A DNA stretch of 22,793 bases, from contig JACCRW010000212.1 in the NCBI GenBank assembly GCA_013813345.1, forward strand, positions 1 through 22,793. Reading direction: 5' to 3'. Source of the DNA: Actinomycetota bacterium. Lineage in GTDB: Bacteria; Actinomycetota; Thermoleophilia; Gaiellales; Gaiellaceae. The notes under the pieces are model-generated. The model saw nothing but the letters and a program-made list of their open reading frames with translations. It made no database searches and was not told where the DNA came from. This document shows, in pieces, positions 5,943 through 12,626 of the stretch (position 1 is its first letter; each line of letters begins with the position of its first letter). The translations under genes and the position numbers were made by a program.

Positions 5943-6217
5943 GCATCCTCGTCGCGGCCCTGCGGAGTCGCGCGCGCAGCGAGGATGTCCGTCAGCCGGT
6001 CGACGTCGACGTCGCTGCCACCTCCCGTCCCCTTGAGTCGCGCCGTTCGCTCCGCGCGCAGGATGTCGATCCTCCCCTGCAGGAGTCGCCGCCGGTACGA
6101 GACCTGATCCTCCTCGTCCGAGAGCCGGTCGATGAGGGCCTTCAGCTCGTCGTCGGAGAGCGACCCCAGATCGGGCAGCGGCTCCACGTCGTTTTCGTGT
6201 TCTCGCCGATCCTCCAC
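5939..6217 (-). CDS. rsiG: Single-motif RsiG-type c-di-GMP-binding anti-sigma factor
   Basis: The 92-residue protein carries an exact match to the RsiG c-di-GMP signature E(X)3S(X)2R(X)3Q(X)3D: E36, S40, R43, Q47, D51, within the helical stretch LSDEEDQVSYRRRLLQGRID. In Streptomyces, RsiG uses two such motifs on one chain to bind c-di-GMP and sequester the sigma factor WhiG; small RsiGs with one motif from basal actinobacteria (Rubrobacter) dimerise to make the same four-residue-set site. This protein fits the latter class: a long central helix (about 19-62), short acidic N-terminus and a disordered Asp-rich tail. The start is GTG at 6215-6217, with AAAGG 5 bases upstream. The sigma partner is not in the window. 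It shares ATGA with the FHA gene and has a promoter of its own. Confidence 0.87.
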   Translation of the reverse strand: MEDRREHENDVEPLPDLGSLSDDELKALIDRLSDEEDQVSYRRRLLQGRIDILRAERTARLKGTGGGSDVDVDRLTDILAARATPQGRDEDA

Positions 6218-6242
6218 TTTGGCCTTTCGCGTAGGGGGTCTC

Positions 6243-6272
6243 AGTAAAGCACCGCGGAGCCCGAGGGGTCAA
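6243..6272 (-). promoter_or_regulatory. Sigma-70-like promoter for rsiG-FHA-merR
   Basis: On the minus strand TTGACC (6267-6272) is followed after 18 bases by TTTACT (6243-6248), in the 57-base gap between the end of the fusion gene and the rsiG start. The leader would be about 20 bases and carries the rsiG ribosome-binding site. It does not resemble the WhiG/FliA consensus (TAAA...GCCGATAA). Confidence 0.5.
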
Positions 6273-6274
6273 CC

Positions 6275-8800
6275 TCAGCTTGAGGCTTCCACCGTGATTC
6301 GAGGTGCGGCGCTGTCTCCCTGCATGATCGCCTCGACGAGCGCGCGCACCTCCTGCTCGAGCTCGGCTGAGGCTTCCTCGGATTCCCCCTCGGCGTAGAG
6401 ATGCAGGAGCGGCTCGTCGGGATCCGGCAGCACCTGGGTCCAGCCGCGAGGCTCGAGCAGCTTGATCCCGTCGGTCAGGTCGACGTCGCGACCGGCGAGC
6501 TGCTCGTTCAGGAGCCGCATCACGAGTCCCTTCTTCGCCCACGGACAGGCGAGCTGACGGTGGATCAATGTCGGCTGGGGCAGCTCGGCGACGAGCTCGG
6601 AGAGCGGGCGCCGTACGGGCGCGAGCAGCTCGAGGAGCTTTGCCAGGCTTGCGACGGCGTCGTAGGCGGGCAGGAACTCGGGGAAGACGTAGCCGCCGCC
6701 AACGGCGCCCGCGAACACCATCCCCTCGCCGCTCGCAGCGCGGGTGAGGTCGGCGAGCGAGTGTGGCGTCCTCACGACCTCGAGCGCGCCGTCGACCAGT
6801 GCGTCGACCTGGCTCGTCACCGTGATCGGAAACGCGACCTTGCCGGTCGTCCCACTCGCGGCCAGCAGCTTCAGGAAGAGTAGGAGCGTCTGCTCGACTG
6901 GCACCTCCCGACCCTGCTCGTCCACGAGATAGAGCCGCTCCGCGCCTCGGTCGAAGACAACGCCGAAGTCGGCGCCGATCGCGGTCACGAGCCGTTTCGC
7001 GTTTCCGACCGCCTGCGCGAGCGTCTGCGGTCCCGCCCCTCCCTCGGCAAAGAAGCCGTGCGCGGAGATCGCCTCCACGCCGAGCGGCCCGACGACGAGC
7101 GGGACGACGAAGGACGCGGCCGAATAGCCGTAGTCGATCACGATCCGGAAGCCCCGCTCGCGCACCGCGTCCGCATCGAGGCCGTCGAGCAGATCCTGCG
7201 CGTAGCTCTCGCGCACACGCGCGGGATACGAGACCGAGCCGACACCCTCGGCGCCCACGCGCCGGAGCTCCTGGCGGGTGAAGTTCTTTTCGATCTCCTT
7301 CTGGAGCGAGGCCGTGAGGAGGATCCCCGGCGGCTCGTAGATGCGGATGAAGACCGCCTCCGGATCGAGGTGGCTCTGCCCGACGTGGATCGCGGCAGCG
7401 AAGGCCTGGGTCTTCAGCACATGCTGGCTGACTGCGGGCGGCGAGACGCGCAGGTCGGCGACGTCCACGCCGGTCGCGTTCAGGCCGGAGATCAGGCAGC
7501 GCTTGATCATCCGGCAGGCGGGCCCCGAGTCGCGGCTCGCGACGACCCGGCCGCCCCGCTTGAGCGCGGTGCCGAGCGCCGCCGCCAGCCGGACGGCGGT
7601 CTCCGGAGTCAGGTCGACGTTGACGAGGCCGGTCACCCCATCCTGGCCGAAGAGACGCGACGAGGCGCGGGACTCCAAGATCAGGTTCTCGTAGAGCTGC
7701 GAGCCGGTCTCGACCTTCTTGTACGGGTAGATGCGGACGTGAGGCATCACGCTCGCTTCCGAGCCGATCGTGACCTCGTCGCCGATCGCAGCGCCCTCGT
7801 GGATGTGCACGTGATCTCGGATGTCGCATGAGCGGCCGACGATCGCGCCTTCGATCAGGGTGCTCCGGCCGACGTGGGTGGAGGAGTCGATCACGGTTCT
7901 CACGGTCCGGGCGCGCTCCCGCAGCGTGACCCCGTTCGAGAGCACCGTGTACGGCCCGACCGAGGCGCCACGCGCGATCCGGGAGTAGTTGCCGATGAAC
8001 GCCGGTCCTTCCAGCTCCTCGACGTCGTCGATCTCGGCGCCCTCCCCTAGCCAAACGTTGCCGCGCAGGCGGATCCCGCCCACGTTCAGGCGCACCTTCT
8101 CGTCGAGCGCGTCGAAGTTCGCCTGCCGGTACTGGTCGAGGTTGCCGATGTCCTGCCAATAACCGTCGAGCACGAAGCCGTAGAGCGGCCGGCCCATCTC
8201 GAGCAGTAGCGGAAAGAGCTCTTTCGAGAAGTCGTACGGCCCTTCCGCGGGGATGTGGGTGAGGACCTCCGGCTCCAGGACGTAGATCCCGGTGTTGATC
8301 GTGTCCGAGAAGACCTGGCCCCAGGTCGGCTTCTCGAGGAAGCGCTCGACCTTCCCGTCCTCGTCCGTGACGACGATCCCGAACTCGAGCGGGTTGTCGA
8401 CCGACTTGAGCCCGATCGTGACGGCGGCGCCCTGCTCCTTGTGGAAGGCGACGAGCGCGCCGAGATCGACGTCGCAGAGCGCATCGCCGGAGATCACGAG
8501 AAAGGTCTCGTCGAGCTTCGAGCTGGCAAGCCGGACCGAGCCCGCCGTGCCGAGCGGCAGCTCCTCGACCGAGTATTCGACGTTCAGGCCGAGCGTGTCG
8601 CCGGTGCCGAAGTAGCTGCGGATCGCCTGCGGCAGGAACGCGAGCGTAACGACGACGTCCTCGAAACCGTGGCTCTTGAGCAGGTTGAGCACGTGCTCGA
8701 TGCACGGCTTGCCGACGATCGGCACCATCGGCTTCGGCTGGTTCGAGGTCAGCGGTCGCAGGCGGGTGCCCTCCCCCCCGGCCATCACGACGGCCCTCAT
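6275..8800 (-). CDS. NDP-sugar pyrophosphorylase / phosphohexomutase-like fusion (ManC type)
   Basis: The 841-residue protein has three parts. Residues 1-235 are a nucleotidyltransferase with AGGEGTRLRPLT (7-18), the QPKPM lysine site (21-25), GDALCDVD (105-112) and EKPTWG (156-161), as in mannose-1-phosphate guanylyltransferases. Residues 236-365 hold left-handed beta-helix hexapeptide repeats. Residues 380-825 resemble an alpha-D-phosphohexomutase, but the key loops are altered: GQSHLDP (474-480) in place of TASHNP, FDRGAERL (616-623) in place of DxDxDR, and LPDPDEP (791-797) in place of RPSGTEP. Likely product: GDP-mannose or another NDP-sugar for glycans; mutase activity is doubtful. The ATG at 8798-8800 overlaps the pgsA stop (ATGA) and gives the motif at the usual N-terminal distance. 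A 30-residue upstream extension is rejected. Confidence 0.92.
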   Translation of the reverse strand: MRAVVMAGGEGTRLRPLTSNQPKPMVPIVGKPCIEHVLNLLKSHGFEDVVVTLAFLPQAIRSYFGTGDTLGLNVEYSVEELPLGTAGSVRLASSKLDETFLVISGDALCDVDLGALVAFHKEQGAAVTIGLKSVDNPLEFGIVVTDEDGKVERFLEKPTWGQVFSDTINTGIYVLEPEVLTHIPAEGPYDFSKELFPLLLEMGRPLYGFVLDGYWQDIGNLDQYRQANFDALDEKVRLNVGGIRLRGNVWLGEGAEIDDVEELEGPAFIGNYSRIARGASVGPYTVLSNGVTLRERARTVRTVIDSSTHVGRSTLIEGAIVGRSCDIRDHVHIHEGAAIGDEVTIGSEASVMPHVRIYPYKKVETGSQLYENLILESRASSRLFGQDGVTGLVNVDLTPETAVRLAAALGTALKRGGRVVASRDSGPACRMIKRCLISGLNATGVDVADLRVSPPAVSQHVLKTQAFAAAIHVGQSHLDPEAVFIRIYEPPGILLTASLQKEIEKNFTRQELRRVGAEGVGSVSYPARVRESYAQDLLDGLDADAVRERGFRIVIDYGYSAASFVVPLVVGPLGVEAISAHGFFAEGGAGPQTLAQAVGNAKRLVTAIGADFGVVFDRGAERLYLVDEQGREVPVEQTLLLFLKLLAASGTTGKVAFPITVTSQVDALVDGALEVVRTPHSLADLTRAASGEGMVFAGAVGGGYVFPEFLPAYDAVASLAKLLELLAPVRRPLSELVAELPQPTLIHRQLACPWAKKGLVMRLLNEQLAGRDVDLTDGIKLLEPRGWTQVLPDPDEPLLHLYAEGESEEASAELEQEVRALVEAIMQGDSAAPRITVEASS

Positions 8801-9348
8801 CGCTCGACCGCGCGCCGGGCGACGACGACGTACTGCGCGGCGGCGAGCAGGGCCAATCCGAGCGCGACCCAGAAGAGCCAGAGCGGCCATTCCGTCTCGC
8901 GACCGACGACGGTCAAGATCCCGACGGAGAGATACAGAAGCCAGGTGGCGATCTTGCCGAGGAGGCTGACGGAGAGCTCGACCCCCTTCGGCATCAGAAG
9001 CCGGTAGCCGCCGACGAGGATCGCGTCACGGAGGACGATCACGAGCGCGCCCGGCCACGGGAGCTTGCCTTCGAGCCAGAGCAGGATCACGGCGGCGTCG
9101 ATCATCAGCCGGTCGGCGAGCGGGTCGGCGAGCCTGCCGAAGCGTGACTCCACCCGCCAGCGCCGCGCCAGGAAGCCGTCCACCTGATCGGTGACGCCCG
9201 CCACGAGGAAGATCCAGCCGGCCGCCCAGCTCGAGCCATCGTCGGCAGCGAGATAGACCGCGATGAAGAACGGAATCAGCGCGAGCCGGAGCAGCGTCAG
9301 CGCGTTCGGGAGCTGCGCGAGCGGAGGGGCGACAGCGCGCGTGGCCAT
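8797..9348 (-). CDS. pgsA: CDP-alcohol phosphatidyltransferase (PgsA-like)
   Basis: The 183-residue membrane enzyme transfers a phosphatidyl group from CDP-diacylglycerol to a small alcohol, probably glycerol-3-phosphate, the first step to phosphatidylglycerol and cardiolipin. It shows the complete family signature: D54-x2-D57-G58-x2-A61-R62-x8-G71-x3-D75-x3-D79, the metal-binding and catalytic aspartates. Five to six membrane helices surround it, and the N-terminal QLPNALTLLRLALIPFF is typical of PgsA. Phosphatidylinositol-type synthases share the motif, so the acceptor alcohol is an inference. It starts with ATG 6 bases after a TATCCT box and is coupled to the fusion gene by ATGA. CdsA, which makes its substrate, is encoded elsewhere in the window. 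Confidence 0.92.
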   Translation of the reverse strand: MATRAVAPPLAQLPNALTLLRLALIPFFIAVYLAADDGSSWAAGWIFLVAGVTDQVDGFLARRWRVESRFGRLADPLADRLMIDAAVILLWLEGKLPWPGALVIVLRDAILVGGYRLLMPKGVELSVSLLGKIATWLLYLSVGILTVVGRETEWPLWLFWVALGLALLAAAQYVVVARRAVER

Positions 9349-9354
9349 GCCCTG

Positions 9355-9383
9355 AGGATAGTCCGTCCGAGCTGGACGGTCAG
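9355..9383 (-). promoter_or_regulatory. Promoter of pgsA (leaderless)
   Basis: CTGACC (9378-9383) is separated by exactly 17 bases from TATCCT (9355-9360), which ends 6 bases before the pgsA ATG. The -35 overlaps the stop codon of the upstream membrane-protein gene. This is the best two-part promoter in the window and implies a leaderless pgsA message. Confidence 0.55.
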
Positions 9384-10099
9384 GCGTCGGTGCGGCCGTC
9401 GTCAGGCGGCGTCGGGAAGCGGACGACCAACTGGCCTCGAAGCGTCGTGATCGAGCGCCAGGCCCACATCCCGATCAGCACCACCGTGAGCAGGAACACG
9501 ATCCCGCCGACGGCGAGCGAGACACCGATCCCAAGGTCGACGCTCTGCGCCGCAATCCCGACGGCCGCGGCCGCGACCACGGAGTCGAGCACGGCTACGA
9601 CACCCGGAATCGCGATGAACGGCTGCATGCGCGACATCGGGCCGCTGGTCGCGAGCATCGACTGGAGGACCCCGGGATCGTCGTCGTAGCGGCTCGTCAC
9701 GAAGTACGGCCCGAGCTCGGGTGCGAGCTCCAGATACGCATTTCGGATCCGGTTCATTCCCTGCGTCCAGACAGCGTCCTCCCAGTTGATCTGGCCGAGC
9801 CGGGCGATCGTGACGATCCCGAGGAAGAAGACCACCGGGAGCAGGAGCAGCGCGAACGCGACGAAGCCCGAACCGAAGTCGGTCGCTTGAGCAACGAGTG
9901 CCAGCGCGACGACGGCGCCCGAGAGCGCTGCGATGAACATGGAGGCGCGACTCATCGCCTCGGTGTAGCCCAAGCTCCTCGCGGCGAGGAGGCTCCAGTG
10001 CTCCGTCGAGAGGATCTGCAGCGTGTACGGCCCTTCGCTGAGACGAGGAGCACCCGCGTGGGTCGGGACGATCCGGGTTGCGGGGTCAGGGTCGAGCAC
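9380..10099 (-). CDS. Conserved uncharacterised membrane protein
   Basis: The 239-residue protein has a soluble N-terminus with LQILSTEHWSLLAARSLGY (28-45 region), then membrane helices at about 52-71, 78-98, 160-184 and 190-214. Between the helix pairs lies a conserved-looking amphipathic stretch, MNRIRNAYLELAPELGPYF. I recall this arrangement, with the STEHWSLL...RSL and RIR.AYLE motifs, from an uncharacterised actinobacterial family, but I cannot give it a function. The start is GTG at 10097-10099; a TAAACT box lies 14 bases upstream. It faces hutF head to head and is followed by pgsA after 31 bases. Confidence 0.85.
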   Translation of the reverse strand: MLDPDPATRIVPTHAGAPRLSEGPYTLQILSTEHWSLLAARSLGYTEAMSRASMFIAALSGAVVALALVAQATDFGSGFVAFALLLLPVVFFLGIVTIARLGQINWEDAVWTQGMNRIRNAYLELAPELGPYFVTSRYDDDPGVLQSMLATSGPMSRMQPFIAIPGVVAVLDSVVAAAAVGIAAQSVDLGIGVSLAVGGIVFLLTVVLIGMWAWRSITTLRGQLVVRFPTPPDDGRTDA

Positions 10100-10113
10100 G
10101 GTCGGCGCACGTC

Positions 10114-10123
10114 AGTTTACGCT
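10114..10123. promoter_or_regulatory. Overlapping back-to-back -10 boxes between hutF and the membrane-protein gene
   Basis: AGTTTACGCT contains TACGCT (10118-10123) reading toward hutF, ending 6 bases before its ATG, and TAAACT on the minus strand (10114-10119) reading toward the membrane-protein gene. The two starts are only 30 bases apart, so one short AT-rich element may serve both directions. No clear -35 was found on either side. Confidence 0.45.
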
Positions 10124-10129
10124 CACCGG

Positions 10130-11149
10130 ATGGGCGAGACGCTCACGCTGCCTGGCTTCGTCAACGCGCATTCGCATACCTTCCAGCGGGCCCTGCGCGG
10201 GCGCGCTGGCGGCGGGGACTTCTGGGCTTGGCGCGAGCTGATGCTCGCGGAGGCGGAGCGGCAGACGCCGGAGCTCGTCCGGGAGAGCTACGCGACGGCC
10301 TACCGCGAGCTGCTGGCCGCGGGTTACACGGCGGTCGGCGAGTTCCACTACCTCGGGCTCGAGGAGGCGCGCGCTGCGGTCCAAGCTGCGGCGGAGACCG
10401 GGATCGAGATCGTGCTCCTGCTCGCAGCCTACGCGCGCGGCGGGCTGCCCCGGATGCGGCAGGAGTCGGTCGTCGCGTACCTGCACGAGCTCGAGGGACT
10501 GCGGGAAAACAGCATTCGGGTCGGGCTCGCCCCCCACTCCGTCCGCGCGTGTCCGGCGGACTGGCTCCGGGAGCTCGGCGCCTACGCCGCGGCCGAGGGG
10601 CTGCCGCTCCACATCCACGCCGACGAGCAGCCGCGAGAGATCGAGGAGTGCCTGACCGAGCACGGCTGCCGGCCGATCGAGCTCCTCGAGCGCACCGGCT
10701 GCCTCGGCCCGCTGACGACGATCGTCCACGCGACCCACGCGAACGGCGCCGAGCTCGATCTGGTGGCGGAGTCAGGCGCGACGATCTGTGTGTGTCCGAC
10801 CACGGAGGCCGATCTCGCGGACGGCTTCCTCCCCGCCGCGCGAATCGAGCACCGTGGAATACCGCTCTGCATCGGCTCCGACTCGAACGTCCGGATCGAT
10901 CCGCTTGAGGAGCTGAGGGAGCTCGAGGGGATCGCGCGGCGGCAGACCGGGCGCCGCGGCGTCTTCGGCACCGAACGGCTGCTCTGCTTCGGCGCAGACG
11001 AGGGCGCTCGCTCGCTCGGCCTCGAAGCCTGGCCGGAGATCGAGATCGATCTCGATCACCTCTCCCTCGCGGGTGTCGAGCCGGGCGACGTCTTCGACGC
11101 GCTCGTCTCGGGGTGCGGCGCGGATGTGATTCGAGCTAGCGGAAGTTGA
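10130..11149 (+). CDS. hutF: Formimidoylglutamate deiminase-like amidohydrolase, short form
   Basis: HutF removes ammonia from N-formimino-L-glutamate in histidine breakdown. The 339-residue protein has the metal and substrate motifs of this amidohydrolase family: LPGFVNAHSHTFQRALRG (7-24, H14/H16), HIHADEQPREIEE (161-173), VHATH (199-203), CPTTEADLADG (222-232) and GSDSNVRIDPLEELR (249-263, D251). Family members are usually about 450 residues; here the N-terminal beta-sandwich half (about 50 residues before LPG) and the final C-terminal strands are absent. The frame stays open upstream, but that stretch is antisense to the membrane-protein gene; the ATG has a TACGCT box 6 bases ahead. No other hut gene is nearby, so the in vivo substrate is uncertain. 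It overlaps the GH99 gene tail to tail by 14 bases. Confidence 0.85.
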   Translation: MGETLTLPGFVNAHSHTFQRALRGRAGGGDFWAWRELMLAEAERQTPELVRESYATAYRELLAAGYTAVGEFHYLGLEEARAAVQAAAETGIEIVLLLAAYARGGLPRMRQESVVAYLHELEGLRENSIRVGLAPHSVRACPADWLRELGAYAAAEGLPLHIHADEQPREIEECLTEHGCRPIELLERTGCLGPLTTIVHATHANGAELDLVAESGATICVCPTTEADLADGFLPAARIEHRGIPLCIGSDSNVRIDPLEELRELEGIARRQTGRRGVFGTERLLCFGADEGARSLGLEAWPEIEIDLDHLSLAGVEPGDVFDALVSGCGADVIRASGS

Positions 11150-12149
11150 GGCGGGAGCGGGTGAACCGGGCCGTCCAGTGCGCGGTGCGATCGAGGTACG
11201 ACCGCTCGGCCGCCGCGCCGCGCAGCCCCCACGCGCCGTCGTAGCTCGCGTAGCCGCGCTTCGCGTTCCGCGCCGGCTCGATCTGGGTTCCCTCGTGCCA
11301 TTCGTTGTAGCTCGTCACCGTGACGAAGTCGGCGCGAGACCGGATCGCGCCCTGCCACATCGCGTCGTAGGTTGCGCCGTCGCGACGGGAGCGCAGACGC
11401 GGGTCCCCGGTGGCGCGGCGGGCGTCGTAGCCGGGCCCGACAGACGGGGCGCAGAGGAGCCCGAGCCGGCGTGCCTGGGCGCACAGCCGCGGGAAGAGCG
11501 ACCCGTCGTAGAGCAGCACGTCGTAGGTGTAGACGCCGTCGAATCCGCCCACGGCCGCCTTGCCGACGAGATTCGTGTTGGCGAAGACGCGGATCCCAGT
11601 CACCTCGGCGTTCAGGCGCGCCCAGTCCGCGTCGGGCAGCCAGACGGAGGCCCAGACGTAGAAGTCGACGATCCCGAGTGTGCGGAGGTAGGCGATGTCC
11701 AGGGCGACGCTTTCGACGCTGCGACCGCCGTAGGGCTCGACGTGTGCCGCCACAGCGAGGCCGTGGAGCTGCGCCGCTGCGAGCACCTGCGGCACTCGCT
11801 CGTCCTCGAGCGAGCCGCGACCCCACCAGGAGACGATGACCGTGGAGATCCCTGCGGCGGCGATCTCCCGCATCTGCGCGGCGAGGACGAGTGTGTCGGC
11901 GGACGAGTAGGGCCCTCGCACCGGGTAGTAGCTCGACGCGATCTGTGCGGGCGGCGCATTTCCGCCTTGCTGCCAGTGCGCGAACGCTCCGTCGCGAGCT
12001 TCGGTGCTGAACCAGGGGTAGTAGAAGATCGCCGTCTCGGAAGCGATCGTCCATTCGTCTGAGCCGGGGCCGCCGCCCGGATGCGCCCGCGCGTCGGCCG
12101 AGACCCCCAGGCAGGCCGCAACCACCAGGACGACAACGCAGATCCGCAC
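11136..12149 (-). CDS. Secreted glycoside hydrolase family 99-like protein
   Basis: The 337-residue protein starts with a likely signal peptide (about 1-22, hydrophobic core CVVVLVVAACLG, end ADARA). The rest follows the endo-alpha-mannosidase/GH99-like barrel: FYYPWF (42-47), SYYPVRGPYSSAD (73-85), AGISTVIVSWWGRGS (99-113), HVEPYGGRS (136-144) and the active-site segment SYNEWHEGTQIEPA (280-293), where GH99 enzymes place their conserved Glu residues. Human and bacterial members cleave mannose-containing glycans internally. Start is GTG at 12147-12149 with no ribosome-binding site; TAAAGT lies 9 bases upstream. It ends inside the 3' end of the convergent hutF gene. Whether it cuts mannan or acts on the cell's own mannosylated envelope is unknown. 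Confidence 0.88.
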   Translation of the reverse strand: MRICVVVLVVAACLGVSADARAHPGGGPGSDEWTIASETAIFYYPWFSTEARDGAFAHWQQGGNAPPAQIASSYYPVRGPYSSADTLVLAAQMREIAAAGISTVIVSWWGRGSLEDERVPQVLAAAQLHGLAVAAHVEPYGGRSVESVALDIAYLRTLGIVDFYVWASVWLPDADWARLNAEVTGIRVFANTNLVGKAAVGGFDGVYTYDVLLYDGSLFPRLCAQARRLGLLCAPSVGPGYDARRATGDPRLRSRRDGATYDAMWQGAIRSRADFVTVTSYNEWHEGTQIEPARNAKRGYASYDGAWGLRGAAAERSYLDRTAHWTARFTRSRLNFR

Positions 12150-12158
12150 CGCCGCGCG

Positions 12159-12164
12159 ACTTTA
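12159..12164 (-). promoter_or_regulatory. Possible -10 box before the GH99-like gene
   Basis: TAAAGT (minus strand) ends 9 bases before the GTG start. It lies within GTAAAGTC, which recurs in inverted orientation at 12221-12228 beside the tRNA 3' end. No ribosome-binding site is visible between box and start. Confidence 0.35.
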
Positions 12165-12200
12165 CTTCGCGCATCGGCTGGTTTCCACCCCTTTTCGGAG

Positions 12201-12219
12201 GTTTCGGCAGAATCGAAAC
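12201..12219 (-). terminator. Small hairpin downstream of tRNA-Pro
   Basis: GTTTCG and CGAAAC form a perfect 6-bp stem with a 7-nt loop, starting 8 bases past the tRNA 3' end. It may mark the end of the tRNA transcript or a processing site. There is no T-run after it on the minus strand, so termination is not certain. Confidence 0.3.
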
Positions 12220-12226
12220 GGTAAAG

Positions 12227-12301
12227 TCGGGGCGCCCAGATTCGAACTGGGGATCTCCTGGCCCCCAGCCAGGCGCGATAACCAGGCTTCGCTACGCCCC
12301 G
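12227..12301 (-). tRNA. tRNA-Pro (GGG)
   Basis: On the minus strand the 75-base gene folds as a full cloverleaf. The acceptor arm is CGGGGCG/CGCCCCG with the C1-G72 pair characteristic of bacterial proline tRNAs, followed by A73. The D arm closes with GCG/CGC. The anticodon stem CCTGG/CCAGG encloses CTGGGGG, giving anticodon GGG (reads CCC and CCU). The T arm is CCCAG-TTCGAAT-CTGGG. CCA is not encoded. It lies 25 bases after the XRE gene and shares strand with proS. TAGACT at 12311-12316, 9 bases upstream, may be its own -10 box. Confidence 0.97.
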
Positions 12302-12310
12302 TGGTTCGGG

Positions 12311-12316
12311 AGTCTA
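12311..12316 (-). promoter_or_regulatory. Possible -10 box of tRNA-Pro
   Basis: TAGACT (minus strand) ends 9 bases before the mature tRNA 5' end, the spacing expected for a tRNA with a leader of two or three bases. No good -35 is seen, since that region is inside the XRE gene. Confidence 0.38.
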
Positions 12317-12326
12317 GCGCGACGTC

Positions 12327-12626
12327 CTAGGCGGAGAGGCGCTTGTAGAGCCGGTCGATCAGGTCAGGCCTCGTCCGGAGCCGGTCGGTGATCACCCGGA
12401 GGCGGTATTCCTGGAAGTGCTCCGGATCGACCTCGAGGGCGGCGGCGAGCCGCTCGACGACGTCCTTCGAAGGGACGGGGCGGTTGCCGTGAACGAGGTG
12501 ATTGAGGTAGCCGGCCGAGAGTCGGGTCTTCCCGGCGAGCCCTCGATACGTGAGGCCCGAGTCGGCCATGAGCTGTTCGATCGTGGCTCCGAACGGGAGG
12601 TCGCTGTACTTCTTCCGTCGGGTCAT
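12327..12626 (-). CDS. XRE-family helix-turn-helix protein
   Basis: The 99-residue protein is a single Cro/C1-type DNA-binding domain (about 14-72): IEQLMADSGLTYRGLAGKT, then the recognition helix region LSAGYLNHLVHGNRPVPS and VVERLAAALEVDPEHFQEY. A short helical extension (73-99) follows, with no sensor domain. Its ATG overlaps the proS stop by one base (TGATG), so it is translated by coupling with proS. It lies between proS and tRNA-Pro, which suggests possible local control, but binding targets cannot be read from the sequence. Confidence 0.9.
   Translation of the reverse strand: MTRRKKYSDLPFGATIEQLMADSGLTYRGLAGKTRLSAGYLNHLVHGNRPVPSKDVVERLAAALEVDPEHFQEYRLRVITDRLRTRPDLIDRLYKRLSA

Noticed and set aside
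5943..8705. A 1083-codon open minus-strand frame ending in the FHA protein
   Set aside because: Only the last 162 codons are real. The rest reads the ManC fusion gene in a wrong frame, with the Arg/Ala/Gly-rich composition of GC-driven read-through.
9887..10129. N-terminal extension of hutF that might supply its missing domain
   Set aside because: The translation is Arg/Glu-rich and antisense to the membrane-protein gene, and does not resemble the amidohydrolase beta-sandwich.
12158..12228. GACTTTAC...GTAAAGTC inverted pair as a mobile-element end
   Set aside because: Only 8-base arms, no target duplication or transposase; one arm is explained as a -10 box and the other abuts the tRNA.
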